Source: JAFLUQ01 sp964442035
Lineage (GTDB): Bacteria > Bacillota > Clostridia > UMGS1883
Direction of reading: 5' to 3'
DNA: 13,849 bases
NCBI GenBank assembly: GCA_964442035.1
Contig: CAYTWZ010000047.1
Location: 1-13,849, forward strand
Shown: in pieces, positions 1 through 6,375 of the stretch
How the letters are laid out: each line of letters begins with the position of its first letter
Numbering within the stretch: the first letter of the stretch is position 1
Translations under genes and position numbers: made by a program
Notes under the pieces: model-generated
The model's input: the letters and a program-made list of their open reading frames with translations, nothing else
What the model was told of the DNA's origin: nothing
Database searches by the model: none

Positions 1-13
1 AAAATTCCCGTAG

Positions 14-70
14 AAGCCGGACATATCCGTCCTGAAGGTTCATCCCCGACAGAGCAGATATGTCCGGCTT
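14..70. repeat. 14-bp perfect inverted repeat with 29-nt loop
   Basis: Arms AAGCCGGACATATC (14-27) and GATATGTCCGGCTT (57-70) are exact reverse complements. The element lies downstream of the leftward phosphodiesterase gene. There is no clear U-tract on either side, so calling it a terminator is only a possibility. It could also be a protein-binding site or an end of a repeat that extends outside the window. Confidence 0.6.
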
Positions 71-116
71 ACCATGAAGCACATTCACAGCGTGATCAGG
101 CTTCAAAGGACTTCAA

Positions 117-134
117 TAAGACATGGATGTCTTA
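117..134 (-). repeat. Short hairpin directly after the EAL gene stop codon
   Basis: TAAGACAT-GG-ATGTCTTA is an 8-bp perfect inverted repeat, three bases beyond the leftward stop codon at 138-140. No T-run follows in the leftward direction, so it is not a classical intrinsic terminator. It may stabilise the 3' end of the mRNA. Confidence 0.4.
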
Positions 135-137
135 CGT

Positions 138-2660
138 TTAGTAATGCCCTTCCATCTCCACAATCACAACATAAAAATACCGTTTCCCATCGTCTCCCTC
201 TACTATATGCCCCTTATCATAAAACCACTTCAGCACCCCGTCGCCTGTCTCTACGCGATATATACATGTGTCATAGCTTCCCTCAGCAATCTGATCGTTT
301 ATTTCCTTAAGAACCCTTTCACGATCCTCACAATATACCATTTCGGGGAAATTGTTGTGAAATTTGGCCTTAAATTCCTCCATTGTCGGATAATTCAACA
401 GCTCCAGCATACTTTCACTTATATATGTAAATTCCTGTGCGCCATCCGCCTCATAGCTGAATACCGCCCCCGGCATCAGCCTCATGTGTGCCTCAAGCTC
501 ACTGTTAAGCTGAATAAGACGGCTACGCATCTCATGGTTTTCGGTGACGTTTTCAAAGGTCATAAAAAGTATGTTTCCGTTTTCGCCCAAGGACACATGG
601 CGGCAACCGGAATTGATCCACCGTCCGTTTTTTGCAAGCCGAAACTCAAACCTTGACGTGCCGTGAGCAATGGCTTCCTCCAGTGACGCAATTACGTCCC
701 GGCGTTCGTCACCGCACACATATTCCAACGGATTGACACCGTATGCCTCTGACACCGGCTGGGTATCGATTCCCAAAGCCTTGTAAAAGCCATCGTTAGC
801 CATAATAATATCACATATTTCATCGTGATATTCCACGATCGCAGCTCCGCCGATGCACTTGTCAAAAATAAATGCGCTGCTACTGCCTGGGTTAAGCAGC
901 GAATCGAGGTTGCGAAGCTCAAACCCCTTGGTGTATTCCGGCATCAAGCCTGTTTTCTCGGCTGTTATCAGCTTTTCAAAATCAGTGATAGGAATAGGTC
1001 TCGAAAAATAAAATCCCTGCATAAGCCTGCAGCCCAGATTTTTCATAAAATCGGCCTGAGCCTCAGTCTCCACACCCTCGCATATGACGGGAAGCTCCAA
1101 CTGGTGCGCCATTCTCAGTACAGAGCTGAGAATGATACCGCCTCTGGACACATCACCGCTGCCCTGAAGAAATTTAAAATCCATTTTTAGCACATTCACA
1201 GGGATCTCATTAAGCATGCTGAGGGAGGAATAGCCGCTGCCAAAGTCGTCCATCTCAACCCGAAAGCCTTTTTCCTGAAGCTTCCGAACCGTGACACTCA
1301 AACGCTTGGGATCGCTCATATACGTGCTTTCCGTTATCTCTAATCCAAGCATTACAGGCGGAATATCATATTTTTTGACCAAATGATCCAAATATTCGAC
1401 GCAGTCCATGCTGCTGAAATCATTTCTTGAAATATTTATCGATACTGTAATAGGCTTTTTATCCCCACTCCGCATCCATCTTCGGATAAGACCGCAGACC
1501 TGTTCCCATACAAAGCAGTCCAGCTTATATATCTGGCCTATATCCTCCAAAAGAGGAATAAACTCCCCCGGCATTATAGATCCGAGCTCCGCATGCGTCC
1601 AACGGCACAGCGCCTCCGCGCCTATAATTTCGCCGGTAATGTAATTGTACTGTGGCTGCAGCCACACACTTATTTCTCCGTTTTTAATGGCCTCGTCAAG
1701 ATGGTTGCTAATGGCCATATTGCGCCATATGCGATTCCACTGTTCTTCCTCAAAGAACGCCCGGCCTCCGCCCACGCTCTCCTTGACCTTAAGCTGCGCT
1801 ATACGGGCAAGGTCAAGCATATAGTCAATGTCCATATCCATCTCATGCGGCTTGATCATATATATGCCCGAGCAAATCTCCACCCGGTAGTTTTCAAAAA
1901 AGCACGCGACCTTTTCCCTTACGCCGTCAAATTCTCGATTCAGATCCCGACCGCTCTGACATCTGGTCAGAGCAACAAAACGGTCGCCGGAGTCCCGGGC
2001 GATAAGCTCATCTTCCTTAAGGGCGTTCATCATAAGTCCGCTCCAATATTTGAGCAAAGCGCTACCCTCGTTATATCCAAAAGCATTGTTGATAAGCTTA
2101 AAATTTTTTATATCACTGACCCACAAGGCATATTGACGGTCAGGGTGATGCCTGAAAATGTCCCTGACGCCCTTACGGAAGCCGTCCATATTGAGGCATC
2201 CGGTAAGCTTGTCAAAATACTGTCCGCGGCTTTCCAGGTTATGAGCTTCCCTCTCCGGTTCCGTCGCGGCAAAAAGCCTGATTATGTTGTCTATCCGGTT
2301 TTTTATGAAACACACATCAGTGCCGATCTCCACGCAGTCCGCGGCGCCCAGCTCCCAGGCCTTATGTTCCTTATCCGCGTCCCGTTCGGGCAGGACAACC
2401 ACCACCGGAACCACACTCACCAGTCTCATACGCCCCATCATTCTGAGTATATATACATCGTCCATATTGTGCATTTCAATCGTAAGCAGCACAAGAGCAA
2501 TATTAGGTCCAAGCTGACTCAAGGTATCCAAAACGGACTGTCTGTCAACAGCCTCGATAATTTCATATTCCGTTTCAAGCACGCGGCAAAATAATTCACG
2601 GCGTTCTTTGGAATTGTCGGCAATAAGTATCTTCTTTTTTTTTGCTTCTATGCCAGGCAT
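138..2660 (-). CDS. Cyclic-di-GMP phosphodiesterase: pseudo-receiver, degenerate GGDEF, EAL, two PAS domains
   Basis: This 840-residue soluble protein is predicted to hydrolyse c-di-GMP to pGpG. Residues 10-130 resemble a response-regulator receiver, but the phosphoacceptor position in LVLLTIEM is Thr60 instead of Asp, so it is probably not phosphorylated. Residues 148-300 are a GGDEF domain whose signature reads SGDRF (224-228), suggesting no cyclase activity. Residues 315-565 are an EAL domain with intact motifs: EAL (349-351), E441 in EITES, DDFGSGYSS (471-479), K492, E528 in CEGVE and Q548 in MQGFYFSRP. Residues 603-705 and 725-838 look like two PAS sensor domains placed after the EAL. 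No membrane segment or signal peptide is seen. The ATG at 2660 is preceded by a weak GGGGAA site. A run of nine A lies at codons 6-9. No convincing promoter was found. Family assignment is firm; signal and target are unknown. Confidence 0.93.
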   Translation of the reverse strand: MPGIEAKKKKILIADNSKERRELFCRVLETEYEIIEAVDRQSVLDTLSQLGPNIALVLLTIEMHNMDDVYILRMMGRMRLVSVVPVVVVLPERDADKEHKAWELGAADCVEIGTDVCFIKNRIDNIIRLFAATEPEREAHNLESRGQYFDKLTGCLNMDGFRKGVRDIFRHHPDRQYALWVSDIKNFKLINNAFGYNEGSALLKYWSGLMMNALKEDELIARDSGDRFVALTRCQSGRDLNREFDGVREKVACFFENYRVEICSGIYMIKPHEMDMDIDYMLDLARIAQLKVKESVGGGRAFFEEEQWNRIWRNMAISNHLDEAIKNGEISVWLQPQYNYITGEIIGAEALCRWTHAELGSIMPGEFIPLLEDIGQIYKLDCFVWEQVCGLIRRWMRSGDKKPITVSINISRNDFSSMDCVEYLDHLVKKYDIPPVMLGLEITESTYMSDPKRLSVTVRKLQEKGFRVEMDDFGSGYSSLSMLNEIPVNVLKMDFKFLQGSGDVSRGGIILSSVLRMAHQLELPVICEGVETEAQADFMKNLGCRLMQGFYFSRPIPITDFEKLITAEKTGLMPEYTKGFELRNLDSLLNPGSSSAFIFDKCIGGAAIVEYHDEICDIIMANDGFYKALGIDTQPVSEAYGVNPLEYVCGDERRDVIASLEEAIAHGTSRFEFRLAKNGRWINSGCRHVSLGENGNILFMTFENVTENHEMRSRLIQLNSELEAHMRLMPGAVFSYEADGAQEFTYISESMLELLNYPTMEEFKAKFHNNFPEMVYCEDRERVLKEINDQIAEGSYDTCIYRVETGDGVLKWFYDKGHIVEGDDGKRYFYVVIVEMEGHY

Positions 2661-2681
2661 ATCGTTTCCCCAATCTGTATC

Positions 2682-2711
2682 TTTTTTGCGTTGATATTTT
2701 TTGCGTTGGTA
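2682..2711. repeat. Two tandem 15-bp units upstream of the EAL gene
   Basis: TTTTTTGCGTTGATA (2682-2696) is followed directly by TTTTTTGCGTTGGTA (2697-2711), with 14 of 15 bases identical. It lies 22 bp upstream of the leftward start codon and touches intergenic repeat copy 1. It could be a regulator site or simply slippage; function is unknown. Confidence 0.6.
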
Positions 2712-2847
2712 TAACTAAACGAAAGATGTCCCTCGGATCTCGTCTACCGGCAGAGGGTACCCTCTAAGGTGGCGGGCGACCCTTTCGTTTTTCGGCGGGA
2801 GTTCCTTTCTCCCACCATGACGTCCATGACGGGCTTTCAGCCCTTAT
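2711..2847 (+). repeat. Structured intergenic repeat, copy 1 (shortened)
   Basis: It begins ATAACTAAACGAAAGATGTC and ends in the mini-hairpin GGGCTTTCAGCCC (2831-2843). Two longer copies lie at 10786-10967 and, reversed, at 13651-13829. Shared blocks are ACGAAAGATGTCCC, TCTCGTCTACCG, CTTTCGTTTTTCGG and ATGACGGGCTTTCAGCCCT. This copy lacks about 37 bp after CTACCG that the other two contain. ACGAAAG and CTTTCGT inside the element are complementary and could close a long stem. No ORF is credible within it. It sits between two leftward genes, upstream of the EAL gene and downstream of the stalk-domain gene. Confidence 0.85.
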
Positions 2848-2931
2848 CGGATCAGCTTGTCAAGGACTTTACATAAGGAAAAGCTGAACAATTCACGTCT
2901 GCACTCAATGGCCGCTTTTCAGCTCACGATT

Positions 2932-3951
2932 TTAGGCTGACAACTGATTTGTTCTTTCCTTTAGGATATTAATATAACTGTCAAAATGAAGTACTGCTCC
3001 GCCATAGTACCTTTTCACATAAAGTGAACGAAGCAAAAGCTCGTAAAATTCTCCCCGGGGAACAGGCTCCTCTGCTCCGGTCATATCAGCCTCATATATC
3101 AGGCCTCTTTCCTGAGCCCGGTCATAGACCTGATAAGTCTCCGTATACTCAAGCTCCGCCTTAGTTGCCATACAGCCTCCGGCATTGGCTACAAGACGGA
3201 CAAGCAGTGTAAGTGCCTGACCATAGGTAAGATCTCCATCAAGCTCCATTTTTGCCAGCTCCTCCTTTTTGATGATTCCTGTGTCACCAAAAAGATCCGA
3301 CAAGAAGCATTTTGTTTCATCATCAAGATAGTCTAATTCGGTCAGCTTATTGCCATAATTCCAGTAGCTAAGAGCCGAGGGTCTTACCACTCGCGACGCG
3401 CCGTAAACCCTGCCCACAGCATCCAAGGCCTCCATTACGGTTATTTTTCCGTCTTTTGCAAGATCCTCCCGAGACACTATATTATACCGGGTCAAGGTCT
3501 CCATATCCAGACTGTCTGTAAACCTGACAGGCTGTATTATTCGTATCCATGTATATGTCGGCCTTTCCTCCAGCCGGGTATGCGCCCCCATACTCATGGG
3601 GTAAACCTCAGCCGATACATACGTAACATTGTTGATAGTGCACACCGATATATCCGAATGCCTCTCCTCACCGTTAAAATAATATTCCCCGCTGTCCGGC
3701 AGCAAATTAATTACATTCACTCCGTCAGTGACGGAAACGACCCCGGTTTCCGGATCCCACGCCACCTGATGCTTTACCGCGTCAGCTACCTCTCTTACGG
3801 CAACCATAAGGCTTCCATCCTCGGTAAAGTAATACTTTGAAATTTCTTCACCGTTTACTTCGACGTAAAATTTTTTCTCATCCGCCATAGCGGGCAATGT
3901 ACAAGCCAAGGCAAGTGAAAAAACCAAAATCAACGCGATAATTTTTTTCAT
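2932..3951 (-). CDS. Exported stalk-domain protein (copper amine oxidase N-like) with SLH-like repeats
   Basis: The 339-residue protein starts with a signal peptide (MKKIIALILVF... with a likely cleavage after PAMA, residue 23). Residues 25-115 match the copper-amine-oxidase N-terminal/stalk domain family, shown by the LMVAVREVADAV and VAWDPETGVVSV pattern. Despite the family name this domain has no oxidase activity. The C-terminal half contains weak S-layer-homology-like helices (ITVMEALDAVGRVYG, LTYGQALTLLVRLVA, VPRGEFYELLLRSLY), suggesting cell-wall attachment. I chose the ATG at 3951 because GAGGGG lies just upstream and the signal peptide starts there; an in-frame upstream GTG at 4002 would add 17 residues unlike a signal peptide. 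The 5' region is occupied by the MITE-like element and its 17-bp direct repeat. Substrate or ligand is unknown. Confidence 0.85.
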   Translation of the reverse strand: MKKIIALILVFSLALACTLPAMADEKKFYVEVNGEEISKYYFTEDGSLMVAVREVADAVKHQVAWDPETGVVSVTDGVNVINLLPDSGEYYFNGEERHSDISVCTINNVTYVSAEVYPMSMGAHTRLEERPTYTWIRIIQPVRFTDSLDMETLTRYNIVSREDLAKDGKITVMEALDAVGRVYGASRVVRPSALSYWNYGNKLTELDYLDDETKCFLSDLFGDTGIIKKEELAKMELDGDLTYGQALTLLVRLVANAGGCMATKAELEYTETYQVYDRAQERGLIYEADMTGAEEPVPRGEFYELLLRSLYVKRYYGGAVLHFDSYINILKERTNQLSA

Positions 3952-3976
3952 TTTCTTTTCCCCTCTGTTTCTTTGG

Positions 3977-4229
3977 TAGTGTAAAGTATTTTTCTGTATC
4001 ACTACGAAAACCTTAGCAATTATGCGGCCTGCAGCGTCTATTTGTGCAAAATGACGATGACCTCCCCTTATTTTCCTTTGTAATTACCCTAAATCATGGT
4101 TCAGAATGCTTGTCAAGCCCGGGCTGAAAGCCCGTTCATTTCAGGCTTTACAAGCATTTTGAAGCATGATAAAATATTGCACAAAGGAAATAAGATTTTC
4201 TATAGTTTTTCATATCTTACTTTACACTA
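3977..4229. mobile_element. MITE-like element with 12-bp terminal inverted repeats
   Basis: TAGTGTAAAGTA (3977-3988) and its exact complement TACTTTACACTA (4218-4229) form the ends of a 253-bp non-coding segment. Further inverted matches lie inside: CTTATTTTCCTTTGT (4067-4081) against ACAAAGGAAATAAG (4181-4194), and a long hairpin at 4093-4170. The left outer arm is longer than the right, so symmetry is incomplete. It encodes no credible protein. It separates thioredoxin from the stalk-domain gene. Being a mobile element is an inference from the terminal repeats and the flanking direct repeat; it could be a large structured leader RNA of the stalk-domain gene. Confidence 0.6.
4093..4170. repeat. 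27-bp imperfect hairpin with nested GGGCT hairpin
   Basis: The left arm 4093-4119 and right arm 4144-4170 pair at 24 of 27 positions. The loop holds CGGGCTGAAAGCCCG (4120-4134), a second small hairpin. Its reverse complement shares 15 bases, ACGGGCTTTCAGCCC, with the end of the other intergenic repeat family. No U-tract follows the outer stem on either side. Confidence 0.75.
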
Positions 4230-4351
4230 TCGTTTCTTTTCCCCTCTGTCTAAAATTTTTACCTGCCGCGAACAATGCGGCTGATACATTCTTTGTAAAA
4301 GCCTTCAACGGCGCTTATGTCAAACTCCTCATACGTCACAGCTGATCATAT

Positions 4352-4666
4352 TTACAAAGCCTCGTCAACCATAGCCGCGATTTCGTCAAAATCCGAAACG
4401 CCCACCATTCTTCCGGCAACTCCGCCGTTTTTGAATACTATAAGCGTAGGTATGCTCATAACGCCATACTCCATACTCACCTCAGGCATGGTATCCACAT
4501 CCGCCTTTACCACCTTGATTTTGTCCCCGTATTCCTCAGCAATTTCCTCCACTGTGGGGGCGATCATGCGGCATGGGCCGCACCATGTGGCAAAAAAGTC
4601 AACCAGTACGGGCTTTTCGCTTTTAAGCACTTCGGCTTCAAAGGTTTCTTTTGTCAGTTCTTTCAT
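4352..4666 (-). CDS. trxA: Thioredoxin
   Basis: This 104-residue cytosolic disulfide reductase has the classical length for a single-domain thioredoxin. The active site is WCGPC (28-32), preceded by PVLVDFFAT, and the cis-proline is Pro73 in MSIPTLIVF. It would accept electrons from thioredoxin reductase (not in this window) and reduce protein disulfides. The start ATG overlaps the stop of the upstream Ppx-TrmL gene as ATGA, with GGAGG about 14 nt before it, so translation is probably coupled. It therefore shares the promoter at 6152-6180. No terminator was identified directly after the stop; a MITE-like element follows about 120 bp further on. Identification is secure. Confidence 0.97.
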   Translation of the reverse strand: MKELTKETFEAEVLKSEKPVLVDFFATWCGPCRMIAPTVEEIAEEYGDKIKVVKADVDTMPEVSMEYGVMSIPTLIVFKNGGVAGRMVGVSDFDEIAAMVDEAL

Positions 4667-6078
4667 GATGTTTGATCCTCCGTTAAATATTCTGAAATTT
4701 TTTTAAGTCCTAAAAATCCGTTCTGCCTCAGAGCCTCGTAAATCACCACCGCCGCGGAATTCCCCAAATTAAGGCTTCGGGCTCCAGCGGCCATGGGCAC
4801 CCTAACACATCTGTTCTGCTCCTTCTTGAGCAGATCCTCCGGCAGGCCCTTAGTCTCCTTGCCAAAAAGGATGTAGTCCCCTTTCCGATAGCTTACATCG
4901 GAATATACATGCGCGGCCTTCGTAGTAGCGTAAAAATACCTGCCGCCCCTTGTCCGTTCAAAAAAGTCATCAAGGCTGTCGTAATAACGCACGTCCAGCA
5001 TATTCCAATAATCTAATCCGGCCCGTTTTAGGTTCTTATCGGTAATTTCAAAGCCCAATGGCTTCACAAGGTGCAGCGCCGCCCCCGTGGCCGCGCAGGT
5101 ACGGGCTATATTTCCGGTATTTTGAGGAATTTCCGGTTCCACAAGCACAATATTAAAGCAGGGTTCCTTTCGTATTATGGAGTTTTTCCTTTCAAAAAAT
5201 ACGCCCTCCTTTACCCCATAGGCACAAATCACCAGCTTTGGGCTGCCGGTAATATCCATCATGGCCTTCAGCGGCGTCAGTCCCGCAAGGATTACATCCG
5301 CACGGGGTTTGTCCATACCTTCAATATCGATCCTCTTTTCCAAAGGAGTGTCATATACTGTTCGATAAATTCTATCCACGCTTTTTCGGCTGATTTCAAG
5401 TCCGTTCAATTCCTCATGGCTGAGTGTCCGCTTCTTGTACAGGCTCCCCACAGTTCTGGCGCTGCCGCCCACCCCGTAGATGGGAAGTCCCTCGGCTTCC
5501 TTAAGCCAGCCCACATTACGAATTACATCATAGACCGCCTGCGTAAGCTCCTCCTGCGAGCTTTCCCGGAAACGTTCCGTCATCATCACCGCCCCGCAGG
5601 GAGTGCTGATGCTTCTTATCAACTCCCTGTTTTTGACCAGCATGATCTCTGTACTGCCCCCGCCGGTGTCAAAAATCAGGCCGCTGTCAACAGGAAGCGA
5701 CTCCCTCACCGCCAAGAAAGAGTAATATGCCTCTTCGCTACCCGAAAGTATACGGAAGCGAATCCCCGCCCGCTTTTCAGCCGCGTCAAGGAACTCCCTT
5801 TGATTTTTAGCGATCCGCACCGCCTGAGTAGCCGTGGCAATGACTTCACCGCAATTGGCCGCTGCTGCGGCAAGACTGAATTTTTCCAATGCGCACAGCA
5901 CCCTCTCCATAGAATCGGGGCACAGGCTTCCGTCCACCATTCCCTGGCCCAGGCGGACGGTCTCACGCATTTTAAGCGCTGTTTCCCACTTTCCGTCAGG
6001 AAGAATACGATTTACGGACATACGTACAGAATTTGAACCCAAATCGATTACTGCAATATTTTCCACACCCGGATCCAT
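4663..6078 (-). CDS. Ppx/GppA-type phosphatase fused to TrmL-type tRNA (cytidine34-2'-O)-methyltransferase
   Basis: One uninterrupted frame encodes two enzymes. Numbered from the chosen ATG (6078, 471 residues), about 1-298 is a Ppx/GppA phosphatase: AVIDLGSNSVRM (9-20), the glutamate in LSGSEEAYYSF (E115), FDTGGGSTEI (136-145), GVGGSART (202-209) and RADVILAG (259-266). This family hydrolyses polyphosphate or pppGpp. About 308-455 is a SPOUT methyltransferase with all TrmL motifs: NIVLVEPEIPQNTGNIARTC, DYILFGKETKGLP and VRVPMAAGARSLNLGNSAA. TrmL methylates the ribose of wobble base 34 in tRNA-Leu. No ATG, GTG or TTG lies just before the methyltransferase domain, so it cannot start separately in the usual way. 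The ATG at 6078 has GGGAGG 9 nt upstream; earlier ATG (6111) and TTG (6114) codons lack one. It overlaps trxA by 4 bp. Confidence 0.92.
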   Translation of the reverse strand: MDPGVENIAVIDLGSNSVRMSVNRILPDGKWETALKMRETVRLGQGMVDGSLCPDSMERVLCALEKFSLAAAAANCGEVIATATQAVRIAKNQREFLDAAEKRAGIRFRILSGSEEAYYSFLAVRESLPVDSGLIFDTGGGSTEIMLVKNRELIRSISTPCGAVMMTERFRESSQEELTQAVYDVIRNVGWLKEAEGLPIYGVGGSARTVGSLYKKRTLSHEELNGLEISRKSVDRIYRTVYDTPLEKRIDIEGMDKPRADVILAGLTPLKAMMDITGSPKLVICAYGVKEGVFFERKNSIIRKEPCFNIVLVEPEIPQNTGNIARTCAATGAALHLVKPLGFEITDKNLKRAGLDYWNMLDVRYYDSLDDFFERTRGGRYFYATTKAAHVYSDVSYRKGDYILFGKETKGLPEDLLKKEQNRCVRVPMAAGARSLNLGNSAAVVIYEALRQNGFLGLKKISEYLTEDQTS

Positions 6079-6151
6079 AGGGCTCGCCCTCCCTCGCCTT
6101 CCCCGGGACATCAATCCCGGACGGGCGCAAAATTCTCTCTTATTACTATAT

Positions 6152-6180
6152 ATTTTACTTCATTTTTGTTTATATGTCAA
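6152..6180 (-). promoter_or_regulatory. Sigma-A promoter for the Ppx-TrmL/trxA operon
   Basis: Read leftward, TTGACA (6180-6175), a 17-nt spacer and TAAAAT (6157-6152) match the consensus closely. Transcription would start near 6145, about 67 nt before the ATG at 6078. A small hairpin, CCGGGA/TCCCGG, lies in the leader at 6103-6120. Confidence 0.8.
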
Positions 6181-6211
6181 TGAAATTTAATAATTAAATT
6201 TAGAAAAACGG

Positions 6212-6240
6212 TTGATTATTTCACAAAAATAATATATAAT
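6212..6240 (+). promoter_or_regulatory. Sigma-A promoter for the FtrD/DUF2318-like gene
   Basis: TTGATT (6212-6217), 17-nt spacer, TATAAT (6235-6240). Predicted transcription starts near 6247. This makes the in-frame ATG at 6253 almost leaderless and supports the later ATG at 6376, giving a leader of about 130 nt. Confidence 0.7.
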
Positions 6241-6375
6241 ATAAACACGTGGATGCGTAATGCTATGTCTCTTTCGCAAAGTCCCACGGAAGAACCTCTT
6301 TATACATTTACTCCGCAGGGAGGCTCTTTCAACAACAAAAACTCAGCCGCGCGGAGCGGCAGATTGGAGACACCC

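Larger units (their letters stand above)
3952..4249. repeat. 17-bp direct repeat bracketing the MITE-like element
   Basis: TTTCTTTTCCCCTCTGT occurs at 3952-3968 and again at 4233-4249, 281 bp apart and without mismatch. The first copy, read leftward, is the ribosome binding site of the stalk-domain gene. The second copy is not followed by a start codon. This could be a long target duplication or a duplication of the leader by recombination. Confidence 0.85.

Noticed and set aside
1593..2594. Rightward 333-residue open frame opposite the EAL gene
   Set aside because: It lies wholly antisense to a protein with clear GGDEF/EAL motifs and has no recognisable domain; it is a shadow frame.
2711..2847. 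CRISPR or insertion sequence at the intergenic repeats
   Set aside because: Copies are far apart, not regularly spaced, and carry no transposase or cas gene.
3952..4002. 17-residue N-terminal extension of the stalk-domain protein from GTG 4002
   Set aside because: It would put a polar stretch in front of a clean signal peptide, and it runs through the ribosome binding site of the better start.
5071..6036. Rightward 321-residue open frame opposite Ppx-TrmL
   Set aside because: Shadow of a gene with complete enzyme motifs in the other direction.
6253..6375. N-terminal extension of the FtrD/DUF2318-like protein to ATG 6253
   Set aside because: Only about 6 nt from the predicted transcription start, no ribosome binding site, and the extension is low-complexity; ATG 6376 has GGAG upstream.
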